From assembly GCA_017525875.1 (NCBI GenBank), contig JAFXSG010000027.1, positions 1 through 64,000 on the forward strand: 64,000 bases of DNA, given 5' to 3'. This stretch comes from Clostridia bacterium. GTDB taxonomy: Bacteria > Bacillota > Clostridia > Christensenellales > CAG-138. A model generated the notes under the pieces. The model did not search any database and was not told the DNA's origin. It saw only the letters and a program-made list of their open reading frames with translations. Shown piece after piece: positions 1 through 7,137 of the stretch; within the stretch, counting starts at the first letter, position 1; each line of letters starts with the position of its first letter. The position numbers were made by a program, and so were the translations under genes.

Positions 1-1
1 G

Positions 2-163
2 GCCGCGGAAAAAGCCGAGGGATCGCATATCGGCATCAGGAGCGTCCGCGAAAGGCTCGCAGGTATGTGCGGCGGCACTATGACGGTCGAGAGCCGGATC
101 GGCGCCGGAACGAGGGTCACGATACGCATCCCGGCGGAGGAGGCGGACGAAAAGCTTTCCTGA
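2..163 (+). CDS. Sensor histidine kinase, C-terminal fragment (cut by window edge)
   Basis: The first 53 codons visible in frame 2 end in TGA and encode the end of a HATPase_c ATP-binding domain: a GIRSVRERL helix, then a GGTMTVES strand, then GAGTRVTIRIP, the usual last strand of NarL- and LytS-type sensor kinases. The catalytic His and the sensor region lie outside the window. Its response regulator is probably also outside; the regulator at 1799 is separated from it by two other transcription units. The domain assignment is fairly sure, the subfamily is not. Confidence 0.75.
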   Translation, partial: AAEKAEGSHIGIRSVRERLAGMCGGTMTVESRIGAGTRVTIRIPAEEADEKLS

Positions 164-219
164 ACTCCGCACGGCATAAAAACGCCCGCCGCAGGAGCTC
201 TCCCACGGTGGGCGGTCGC

Positions 220-537
220 TTATTTGACCGGTATTGCGAAATGCGGCTTTTCGGGCAGGTACTTGATGCGAACGTGGTCGCCCACGCGGGTGCGCCCCGG
301 CGCGTGATCGAGCTGCGCTTCAACGGTCTGCCCGTTCTGATCGACGTAGGTGACGTAATAGGTCTCCGAAAAATCGGTGCCGCCCTCGGAGGACGGAGAC
401 TGCGTTTCATCTATGCGCGACACGACCGCGTCGGCCACCACGCCGTTTTTGCGGATCTTTCTGTTGCGGATGACGGTGAAGGCCGCAACGCCGATAATAA
501 CAGCCGCGACCGCGCCGAAGATCAGATAGTCCTTCAT
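220..537 (-). CDS. DUF3592-type single-pass membrane protein
   Basis: A protein of 105 residues. One N-terminal transmembrane helix (about residues 4-22) is followed by a basic stop (RNRKIRK) and a small beta-rich domain with the pattern YYVTYVDQNGQTVEAQL and a final VRIKYLPEKP, typical of DUF3592. I chose the ATG at 537 because a GGAGG ribosome site lies 7-8 bases upstream; an upstream in-frame ATG would put the promoter inside the gene. It is transcribed away from a second DUF3592 gene at 739, and the two share a symmetric intergenic region. Function unknown; DUF3592 proteins are often membrane-associated and appear next to signalling genes. Confidence 0.75.
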   Translation of the reverse strand: MKDYLIFGAVAAVIIGVAAFTVIRNRKIRKNGVVADAVVSRIDETQSPSSEGGTDFSETYYVTYVDQNGQTVEAQLDHAPGRTRVGDHVRIKYLPEKPHFAIPVK

Positions 538-584
538 TTTTTGTCCCTCCTTGTTTTTCGGCGGAGCGAATGAGCTCCGTTCGC

Positions 585-613
585 AGTATAGTATGATAAG
601 CCGCCGCGTCCAA
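585..613 (-). promoter_or_regulatory. Sigma-A promoter of the leftward DUF3592 gene
   Basis: On the minus strand TTGGAC (613-608), a 17-base spacer and TATACT (590-585). The -35 box lies inside the outer copy of the GTCCAACAAAT repeat, so a protein bound to the repeat would touch RNA polymerase. Confidence 0.7.
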
Positions 614-688
614 CAAATGTCCAGCAATCATTCGGGCAATCGGCGCATCTTCGGTTTCCCGGCACTTTTTGTTGGACATTTGTTGGAC
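608..688. repeat. Inverted pair of 11-bp direct repeats (operator-like)
   Basis: At 608-627 the sequence has two head-to-tail copies of GTCCAACAAAT at an 11-base period, the second imperfect. At 668-688 the same double repeat occurs in the opposite orientation (TTTGTTGGACA then TTTGTTGGAC). The two arms match at 20 of 21 positions and lie between two divergent DUF3592 genes. Direct repeats one helical turn apart fit a dimeric activator such as a LytTR-type response regulator, but no regulator for it can be named here. Confidence 0.65.
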
Positions 689-738
689 GAGTGCATTTAT
701 ACTGTTGGGAGCATCATAAAGAGCAAGGAGGAGCTTTT

Positions 739-1776
739 ATGTCACTCAAAGGGATAAGGCTGAGGTATTTCGTGATGGTGCTCGCGCTCATCGCCATCGC
801 CGCCGGAATCTATCTCACGTTCTTCCGGTCGAAGGGCTATGAAAAAACCACGGCGACCATCACATCTATCGCGGAGCGTGAAGAGACTTTTTCGGAAGAT
901 GATACCGAATACGACGTCACCGTCGAATACACTGTGAACGGGCAGAAATACACGCAGCAGCTCGATTATTACAGTCCTGCCTTCAAGGTCGGCGGCACGA
1001 CGAACATCACCTACGATCCGAAGGATCCCACGAAGATCCACGGCGGAAGCGGCATCGGGATCTATATTCTTATTATCGGCGCCGTGCTGATGGCGGGCAC
1101 GCTGTTCTCAATTATCCGCGGCAAGTCCGCTCTTAAGAAGCTCAAGGAGACCGAGGATATCGGCAGGGACGCCGTCTATCCCGAGCCCGATCTCGGCACG
1201 GAGCGGGAGCTCTACTTCCTCACCGATCTCGGCACGCCGAAATACGGCCACCGCATCGAGGACGCATCGCGCAATGTGCTCTATGAGGCCAAAATGACCA
1301 AGTTCACCATGACCTCCCCCTTCGGCTTCGATTTCATCGACCATGAGCACGGAAGGACCACCGCTCACCTTGTGGGCCACGAGGAGGCTTCCGAATGGAA
1401 TTCGCTCATCATCGACAACCACTATACCTTCACCTTCGACGGCGAGGATATCTGGAAGCACCTCAAGCGCAGCGGCATCCGCGTCGATTCAAAACTCGGC
1501 GGCGGCAGCGGCAAGCTTGTCGGCACTAACTACACGATCTACCGCAACGAAGTCGAGCTAGCCCGCGTGGAGACCACGAGCCAGTACGTTCATGAGGAGG
1601 ACGCCGAGGAGCACAAGATCGCCCGCGCCGTCCCCGTCAAGGGCTTCTTCCGCATTTGGACGCGCGAAAGGAACCTCGATCTGCTCTTTGTGACGCTGCT
1701 TGCATTTGCAAGGACCGAAGCGAGCGCCGACAATGGCGGCAACCGCAAGACGCTGTTCAATACTTTAAGGGGCTGA
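739..1776 (+). CDS. DUF3592-type membrane protein with a Tubby/LURP-like C-terminal domain
   Basis: A protein of 345 residues. The start is set by AAGGAGGAG 9 bases before the ATG at 739. There is an N-terminal transmembrane helix (about 8-28), a DUF3592 domain (about 35-105, with VTVEYTVNGQKYTQQLDYY), a second membrane helix (about 112-133) and a C-terminal half (about 160-330) rich in beta strands that resembles Tubby/LURP-one-like folds (phrases such as MTKFTMTSPFGFDF and LVGTNYTIYRNEVELARV). That second-half assignment is weak. It shares DUF3592 and its intergenic operator region with the divergent gene at 220-537, so the pair is probably co-regulated. Function unknown. Confidence 0.65.
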   Translation: MSLKGIRLRYFVMVLALIAIAAGIYLTFFRSKGYEKTTATITSIAEREETFSEDDTEYDVTVEYTVNGQKYTQQLDYYSPAFKVGGTTNITYDPKDPTKIHGGSGIGIYILIIGAVLMAGTLFSIIRGKSALKKLKETEDIGRDAVYPEPDLGTERELYFLTDLGTPKYGHRIEDASRNVLYEAKMTKFTMTSPFGFDFIDHEHGRTTAHLVGHEEASEWNSLIIDNHYTFTFDGEDIWKHLKRSGIRVDSKLGGGSGKLVGTNYTIYRNEVELARVETTSQYVHEEDAEEHKIARAVPVKGFFRIWTRERNLDLLFVTLLAFARTEASADNGGNRKTLFNTLRG

Positions 1777-1798
1777 AACGGCAGGGGCCGGCAATATT

Positions 1799-2620
1799 AT
1801 GAGGATCATTTGCATTGACGATGAGCCGCTCATTCTGAATATGGTGGTCGAGCTGTGCGAAAAGCTGCCGGAAAAGCCCGAAGTCGCGGGTTTTACAAAG
1901 GCGTCTGACGCCCTTGCCTGGCTCAGCGGGCATTCGGCGGATATCGCCCTGCTCGACATCAATATGCCCGAAATGACCGGCCTCGCCCTTGCGGTGCGGA
2001 TCCGCGAGATCGACCCGGCGACCTCGATCGTCTTTCTGACGGGGCATTCCGAATTTGCGGTCGACGCGTTCAGTCTGCATGCCTCGGGCTACCTTATGAA
2101 GCCCGTAAACAGGCAGCGCCTTGCCGAGGAGATCGCTCACGCGGCGAGACTGCACGAAAGCTATGCAGCTTCCCCTAAATGCGGCGAGACGCGCATCTCG
2201 GCCCGCACGTTCGGCGAATTCGATCTTTTTGTGGACGGCGAGCCGCTGTCCTTCTCGCGCTCCAAGGCTAAGGAGCTTCTTGCCTATCTGATCGACAGGA
2301 AGGGCGGCGGCGTAACGAGGGCGGCGGCCGCGGCGGTGCTTTGGGAGGATCAGCCCTACGATCGCTCCCTGCAGAAGCAGCTCGACGTTATCATCCGTAC
2401 GCTCCGCACGGTGCTCGAATCCGCGGGCGCGCAGGATATCTTCGAGCTTAAAAACGGCACGATGCGCATTTCAACCGAAGAGCTCGACTGCGACCTTTTC
2501 CGCTTTCTGAGCGGCGATCCCTCTGCGGTCAATGCATACCGCGGGGAGTACATGAACGCCTATTCCTGGGCAAGCTTCACCGAGGCTTACCTGGACAGGA
2601 TAAAAAACAGGAAAAAATAA
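1799..2620 (+). CDS. Response regulator with SARP/BTAD-like winged-helix output
   Basis: A protein of 273 residues. Residues 1-118 form a receiver domain: acidic pair D7-D8, phosphoacceptor D53 in LLDINMPEMTG, T81 and K101 in the YLMKPV loop. Residues about 130-270 look like the winged helix seen in SARP/BTAD regulators (FGEFDLFVDGEPLSFSRSKAKE, then a helical region with LDVIIRTLRTVLE). Receiver plus BTAD output is known among Clostridia response regulators. No sensor kinase is adjacent, so it is an orphan here. It lies 22 bases after the DUF3592/LURP gene and may be in its transcript. The start has only a weak AGGGGC site. Confidence 0.8.
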   Translation: MRIICIDDEPLILNMVVELCEKLPEKPEVAGFTKASDALAWLSGHSADIALLDINMPEMTGLALAVRIREIDPATSIVFLTGHSEFAVDAFSLHASGYLMKPVNRQRLAEEIAHAARLHESYAASPKCGETRISARTFGEFDLFVDGEPLSFSRSKAKELLAYLIDRKGGGVTRAAAAAVLWEDQPYDRSLQKQLDVIIRTLRTVLESAGAQDIFELKNGTMRISTEELDCDLFRFLSGDPSAVNAYRGEYMNAYSWASFTEAYLDRIKNRKK

Positions 2621-2640
2621 TTTTTTAAGGAGAAAAGAAA

Positions 2641-3315
2641 ATGAAAACCCTGAAGACCATTTTGGCAATTGCTCTTTCGCTTGCGATGATATCCGCGCTC
2701 TGCGCCTGTTCGATCAAGGTCGGCGGCGAAGAGACATGGGAATACAGCGCCGACACCAAGGAAGGCTGCGAACAGCTCTTCAACGATTTCTTTAGGAAGA
2801 CCTTTGAAAACACCAACCAGGTCGTGACCGTAAAGGGCAACGGCAGCCTCGTATCCACCGAAACGATCGACGGCACGAGCGACTGCATCACCTACTCCAC
2901 CACGGGAGCTGACACCTATTCCTTCATCAAGGACGGCGAATACATTTACGCCTTGAAGGACAATGATTCGCAGCAGTATTATATGGTCGGTGAGGAAAAC
3001 TACAGTTACGGCTACTTTGTTTATAGGAACAGCATCGACATACTGGCTGACGTTCCCGAGGACGGCGTGACCTTTGCCTGCGAAGTCAAGGGAAGCTCCG
3101 AGGACGGAAACAGCACCAACAGCCTGACGCTCGAGCTCTCAACCGACGAAGGCAGCGTCAAGATCACCGCGGCTTCCGAAAACGATCTTGTAAAGACCGT
3201 CACCATCGTCACCAATGACGGCGGCGAAACACGCACAACCGAAATGACGTTCGAATACGGCACCGCATCCGTAACGCTTCCCGATATCTCCGATTGGGAA
3301 AAGACGGAGGCGTAA
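2641..3315 (+). CDS. Secreted lipoprotein of unknown function
   Basis: A protein of 224 residues. A lipoprotein signal peptide (MKTLKTILAIALSLAMISAL) ends in a lipobox-like LCAC with Cys23 or Cys25 as the likely lipidated residue. The mature part is acidic and beta-rich, with repeated short strands (CITYSTTGADTYSFIKDG, YYMVGEENYSYGYF), resembling LolA/LppX-like or DUF-type substrate-binding lipoproteins without a specific match. A good AAGGAG site precedes the ATG. It follows the response regulator by 20 bases, so it may be a co-transcribed surface output of that system. Confidence 0.6.
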   Translation: MKTLKTILAIALSLAMISALCACSIKVGGEETWEYSADTKEGCEQLFNDFFRKTFENTNQVVTVKGNGSLVSTETIDGTSDCITYSTTGADTYSFIKDGEYIYALKDNDSQQYYMVGEENYSYGYFVYRNSIDILADVPEDGVTFACEVKGSSEDGNSTNSLTLELSTDEGSVKITAASENDLVKTVTIVTNDGGETRTTEMTFEYGTASVTLPDISDWEKTEA

Positions 3316-3344
3316 ACCTCTCCTAAAACAGCATACGGCAAAAA

Positions 3345-3390
3345 GCTCCGGCGCAGCGGCATGACAGAAGCCTCTCCGCAGCGTCGGAGC
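3345..3390. terminator. Hairpin after the lipoprotein gene
   Basis: Arms 3345-3359 and 3376-3390 pair over 15 positions with one wobble and one mismatch (GCTCCG...CGGAGC). The T-run lies on the minus-strand side only (AAAAA before the left arm), so rightward termination would be weak. Confidence 0.45.
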
Positions 3391-3450
3391 AATTATGATA
3401 AAGCCACGCATTTACGCGGCAGAATGAACAACATAAGGAAACGGTTTTAG

Positions 3451-3987
3451 ACATGGTGGAGCTTGTGAAATAGCTTTATGAAAACGGCTTTGAAATCTAT
3501 CACGAAGCGTCTCAAAGCGGATGGCATACGGACGAAGCTCGGGAAAGAGAACTGGTGCCATAGCACGCTGGAGAGCATCCTCACGAATGAGAAATACACC
3601 GGAAACGCGATCCTCGGAAAGACCTATAAGCCGGACGTGCTCTCAAAGAGCAGGCAGAAAAACGATGGCAAGAAGGCTCCGATCTGCTGCGCCGAAAACA
3701 CACACCCGGCAATCATCGAGCAAGGCGTGTTCGAACTGGCAAAGAAGGAAATGCATCGTCGAAGGGAAAACGCAGAGAATCAGATCGGAGGCGGAAAGTA
3801 TAGCAGCCAGTACCCCTTCAGCGGAATGCTGGTATGCGGGATCTGCGGATCGAAGCTGCGGCGACATGTGCGAACAATGGGCAGCGGAAAACGGACGGCA
3901 TCTTGGGGGTGCTGTAACAGGATCGTCAACGGCAGGTCGGAATGCAACAGTCACCATGTCAATGCAGAAGTGCTCGAGGCGACATAA
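3451..3987 (+). pseudogene. Remnant of a large serine recombinase
   Basis: Codons from 3478 encode a recombinase domain (KRLKADGIRTKLGKENWCHST, then ILTNEKYTGNAIL) and a zinc-ribbon (CGICGSKL ... CCN) of the large serine recombinase family (transposon and phage integrases). The N-terminal catalytic domain with its active serine is missing and so is the C-terminal coiled coil: 170 residues remain of a usual 450-550. Just upstream the same family continues in another frame (MVELVK-stop-LYENG), so there is a stop at 3471-3473 and a one-base frameshift near 3490. This is a decayed mobile-element gene, not a functional recombinase. Confidence 0.75.
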
Positions 3988-4002
3988 AAAACGGAGGTTA
4001 GT

Positions 4003-4725
4003 ATGAAAAGGATTTTCAGCATAATGACGGCACTGCTTCTTGCATGTGCAATGCTTTGGGGCTGCGCTCCGAAGAACGATACCAAAGGCGCCGCCGAGTC
4101 GATGGCGGACGAGTATGCTTTCAATACCGAAAACCAGGCGTACTGGCGTGAAAGGCTTCAGTACTACCGCAAGGATGACGGCGTTCGCCAGATCATGCTC
4201 GTTCGGTGCACGGAGGGCAGCAATGCGACCGTTCAGTTTTATACCAAGCTTACCAATCAGAATAACGCATGGACTCTTCTATTCGAGACGGACGCTTATA
4301 TCGGCAAAAACGGAGGCGGCAAAACTCAGGAGGGAGACGCCAAAACGCCTTACGGGGATTTCGGCGTCATCACTGCCTACGGGATATTGGACGATCCCGG
4401 AACAAAGCTTGATTATATCAGCGTGACCGAAACCACCTATGCCTGCGATGAGGAGTGCGAGTACTATAATCGGATCATCGACACCCGTGAAACAGGTCAT
4501 GCCTGCAACGGCGAAGAGATGTTCATCTACACGCCCGAATACAATTACGGCATCGCTCTTGATTATAATTTGGCGTGCGAATGGCCTCTCGGGTCCTCCA
4601 TATTCCTCCATTGCAAAGGCGCAAAGGTCTTTACCGGCGGCTGCGTCGCCATCGATGAAGAACTGATGAAACTCGTTTTGCAGAACGCTGAGCCCGGCAT
4701 GCGCGTCATCATTCACGAAGACTGA
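4003..4725 (+). CDS. L,D-transpeptidase (YkuD-type) lipoprotein
   Basis: A protein of 240 residues. A lipoprotein signal ends at WGC (Cys21). The catalytic core covers about 60-238: KTPYGDF near 114-120, His203 in IFLHCKG and Cys214 in TGGCVAID, which match the HxG...S/GxxGC arrangement of YkuD L,D-transpeptidases that form 3-3 peptidoglycan crosslinks or attach proteins to the wall. TGGC in place of SxGC is a common variant. A GGAGG site 5-6 bases upstream sets the start. It is a single gene after the recombinase remnant and would act at the outer face of the membrane. Confidence 0.8.
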   Translation: MKRIFSIMTALLLACAMLWGCAPKNDTKGAAESMADEYAFNTENQAYWRERLQYYRKDDGVRQIMLVRCTEGSNATVQFYTKLTNQNNAWTLLFETDAYIGKNGGGKTQEGDAKTPYGDFGVITAYGILDDPGTKLDYISVTETTYACDEECEYYNRIIDTRETGHACNGEEMFIYTPEYNYGIALDYNLACEWPLGSSIFLHCKGAKVFTGGCVAIDEELMKLVLQNAEPGMRVIIHED

Positions 4726-4765
4726 TCGTTATGGACATAATTTCCCCAGCCGAAAACGCTGGTGT

Positions 4766-4804
4766 ACTTTTTGCGTTTCTTTGCTCTGCAAAGAAATAAA
4801 AAGT
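4766..4804. terminator. Bidirectional hairpin between convergent genes
   Basis: ACTTTTT...TTTCTTTGC (4766-4784) pairs with GCAAAGAAA...AAAAAGT (4788-4804) around a three-base loop. It sits between the transpeptidase gene and the convergent LysR gene and is AT-rich on both flanks, which suits termination in both directions. The rest of 4726-4897 shows nothing else. Confidence 0.55.
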
Positions 4805-4897
4805 GTCCGTACTGTTGGGCTCGAACCCGCAAAAAGCCTTTTACTGTATGCAAAAGCAGCAAAAAAGCTCATTTAGACCTTGAGCCTTCAAATGCTT

Positions 4898-5794
4898 TCA
4901 TAGACCGGTGGGCAATACAGGACTAAAACCAGCTTTGATTCTATCCAAGAATTTCTCCGCTATCGGTGTGAAAGTCTGGTACTTTTTCCACACCAAATAC
5001 AGTTTTGTCTCGAGCCTCGGTAAGAGCGGTCTGAAAACGAGCCCGCTTTCAGGCGATACGTCGATAAGCTTGTCGAATGTCAGCAGATAACCGAGCCCGG
5101 CTTTTGCGAATATCGAACCGTTATACGAGAGCTTGAAGGAGCCTTCGAGCTTGAAGTCCGAAAACAAATCGCCTGCCCAAGAAGCGATCTCATTGTTCCA
5201 TGCCTGCCCTGAACAGAAGAGCGGCAGCCCGACAAGGTCGGAAGGCGCAAAGCTGTCCTTAATGGCGAGAGGATCGTCCTTAGGCAGTACAAGCCCCCAG
5301 CGGTCAGCCTCGGGGAAGCAGATAAACTCATACTTTTTATCATCGGGCTCTTCGGCAAGCACCACAAAGTCGAGGAGTCCTTTTGACAGCTTTTCCGCGA
5401 CCTGTTCAGTGTCGCCGCTCGTAATGTGGTAATGAAGACCGGGGAAACGGTTTTTCAGATCCTTTATCACATCGGCGATGAATTTGATTTGATATGATTC
5501 CGCAAGACCGAGAAACAGCTCGCCGCCCGCCATATCATCCAGCGAAACGAATTCCTTTTCGATCTTATCAGCCATACTGACAAGATCCTCCGCTCTGTCT
5601 CGCAGCAGCGCGCCTTCCTCAGTGAGCTGAATGCTGAAGCTGTGCCTCGTGAACAGCTTTTTGCCGAGCTCGTCTTCAAGCGACTTCAATGCTTTTGAAA
5701 GCGTCGGCTGCGTTACATGCAGCTGTTCGGCGGCGCGTGTCATATTCTCCTCCCTCGCGACAGCAAGGAAATAACGAAGTATGCGGATCTCCAT
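4898..5794 (-). CDS. LysR-family transcriptional regulator
   Basis: A protein of 298 residues, the normal length. The N-terminal winged helix-turn-helix (residues 1-60) has the family pattern RYFLAVAREENMTRAAEQLH and QPTLSKALKSLEDELG. The effector-binding domain follows (about 90-290), with GGELFLGLAES at its start. It is transcribed away from an operon of redox enzymes (5905-9344) and almost certainly controls it; the effector is unknown, perhaps a reactive electrophile or quinone given the enzymes. A near-consensus promoter and a palindrome lie just upstream. Confidence 0.9.
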   Translation of the reverse strand: MEIRILRYFLAVAREENMTRAAEQLHVTQPTLSKALKSLEDELGKKLFTRHSFSIQLTEEGALLRDRAEDLVSMADKIEKEFVSLDDMAGGELFLGLAESYQIKFIADVIKDLKNRFPGLHYHITSGDTEQVAEKLSKGLLDFVVLAEEPDDKKYEFICFPEADRWGLVLPKDDPLAIKDSFAPSDLVGLPLFCSGQAWNNEIASWAGDLFSDFKLEGSFKLSYNGSIFAKAGLGYLLTFDKLIDVSPESGLVFRPLLPRLETKLYLVWKKYQTFTPIAEKFLDRIKAGFSPVLPTGL

Positions 5795-5823
5795 TTTGAC
5801 CTCCCGAGTGACATTCCGATTTA

Positions 5824-5839
5824 GAATATCATGATATTC
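5824..5839. promoter_or_regulatory. Perfect 16-bp palindrome, likely LysR autoregulatory site
   Basis: GAATATCATGATATTC is fully self-complementary. It lies directly downstream of the LysR -10 box, where a bound regulator would block its own transcription. LysR family sites often have T-N11-A cores; this one is AT-rich and symmetric. Confidence 0.55.
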
Positions 5840-5868
5840 ATTATAACCATTAGCGAAAAGAAAGTCAA
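5840..5868 (-). promoter_or_regulatory. Promoter of the LysR gene
   Basis: On the minus strand TTGACT (5868-5863), a 17-base spacer and a consensus TATAAT (5845-5840). Confidence 0.75.
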
Positions 5869-5870
5869 CG

Positions 5871-5879
5871 TGCTAAACT
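5871..5879 (+). promoter_or_regulatory. Extended -10 of the rightward redox operon
   Basis: TGC then TAAACT (5871-5879) gives an extended -10 without a good -35, as expected for a promoter that needs an activator such as the divergent LysR protein. Confidence 0.4.
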
Positions 5880-5904
5880 GTAACCGAATCAAGGAGATGG
5901 ATCT

Positions 5905-6120
5905 ATGGATTACGAAGAAGCACTGAAAGCCGGTCTTGAGGAGACGGGAACGGATCGCGAGATCATAATGAGGGCGGTCGGGCTTTACCGCAGCGGCCAG
6001 GGCAAGGATCTCGTAAGATTGCTCAAGGCACAAAGATGCGGCCTTGTCGAGGAGATGCACGAAAGCCAGCGCAGGGTCGACAGGATAGATTATTTGATCA
6101 GACAATCAAAGAACAATTGA
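5905..6120 (+). CDS. Small helical protein, first gene of the LysR-linked operon
   Basis: A protein of 71 residues after an AAGGAG site. It is predicted all-helical and highly charged (QRCGLVEEMHESQRRVDRIDY), with no membrane segment. Proteins of this type occur as small partners in Clostridia, but I do not know a function. It starts the operon of hydrolase, aldo-keto reductase, lipoprotein and flavin reductase, with a 9-base gap to the next gene. Confidence 0.6.
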   Translation: MDYEEALKAGLEETGTDREIIMRAVGLYRSGQGKDLVRLLKAQRCGLVEEMHESQRRVDRIDYLIRQSKNN

Positions 6121-6129
6121 AAGGACAAT

Positions 6130-7137
6130 ATGACCATGATGAAAACAGAAATGCTGAACCTTACGGAGAACTGGGATAAAGTATTCCCCAAGAGTGATAA
6201 AGTCGATCACAAAAAAGTGACCTTCGTCAACCACTTCGGCATAACCCTTGCGGCCGATATGTATACGCCGAAACATGCGGCGGGGAAGCTCCCTGCTGTC
6301 GCTGTCTGCGGACCCTTCGGCGCCTGCAAGGAGCAGTCCTCCGGTCTGTACGCGCAGACGATGGCGGAGCGCGGTTTCCTGACCATCGCCTTCGATCCCT
6401 CTTTCACCGGCGAGTCCGGCGGGTTCCCCCGAGCCATGCATTCGCCCGACATCGATGTGGAAGACTTCCAGGCGGCGGTCGATTTCCTCTCCGTGCAGGA
6501 TAACGTCGATCCCGAGAGGATCGGCATAATCGGCATCTGCGGCTGGGGCGGTATGGCTCTGCAGACCGCCTGCATCGATACGAGAATCAAGGCTACGGTG
6601 ACCTCCACCATGTACGATATGTCCCGCGTGGCGGGCAACGGTTATTTTGATACCGCTAATAACGAAGAAGCCCGTCATCAGATGCGAACTGCGATCAACG
6701 CGCAGAGAACAAAGGATTATCAGAATGGCGATTATGCCCGTCAGGGCGGCGTTATCGATCCTCTCCCCGAAGACGCGCCGTATTTCGTAAAGGATTATCA
6801 CGCCTATTACAAGACTCCCCGCGGTTATCATCCCCGCTCCCTGAACTCAAACGACGGCTGGACCGTGAACACGCAAACTTCTCTTATGAATACGCGGCTG
6901 TTTACCTATGCCAAGGAGATCCGCTCCGCCGTGCTTTTGATCCACGGCGACAAGGCGCATTCCTGCTATATGAGCCGCGACGCCTATGCTGATATGGTGA
7001 AGGACAGCAAGTACGCAGATAATAAAGAGCTCTATATCATACCCGGCGCTTCGCATACCGACCTCTACGACGGCGGCGGCAGGGACGCGATCCCCTTCGA
7101 TAAGATCGAAGCGTTTATGAAGGAGAATATGAAATGA
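6130..7137 (+). CDS. Alpha/beta hydrolase (dienelactone-hydrolase-like) with Cys at the nucleophile elbow
   Basis: A protein of 335 residues. The nucleophile elbow reads GIICGWGG-like: IGICGWGG around residues 136-143 puts a cysteine where most family members have serine, as in dienelactone hydrolases. The predicted acid and base are in LLIHGDKAH (about 275) and PGASHTDLYDG (about 310, with the catalytic His). No signal peptide, so cytoplasmic. It overlaps the next gene by four bases (ATGA), so the two are translationally coupled. The substrate is unknown; esters or lactones of aldehyde-derived compounds would fit the neighbours. Confidence 0.8.
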   Translation: MTMMKTEMLNLTENWDKVFPKSDKVDHKKVTFVNHFGITLAADMYTPKHAAGKLPAVAVCGPFGACKEQSSGLYAQTMAERGFLTIAFDPSFTGESGGFPRAMHSPDIDVEDFQAAVDFLSVQDNVDPERIGIIGICGWGGMALQTACIDTRIKATVTSTMYDMSRVAGNGYFDTANNEEARHQMRTAINAQRTKDYQNGDYARQGGVIDPLPEDAPYFVKDYHAYYKTPRGYHPRSLNSNDGWTVNTQTSLMNTRLFTYAKEIRSAVLLIHGDKAHSCYMSRDAYADMVKDSKYADNKELYIIPGASHTDLYDGGGRDAIPFDKIEAFMKENMK

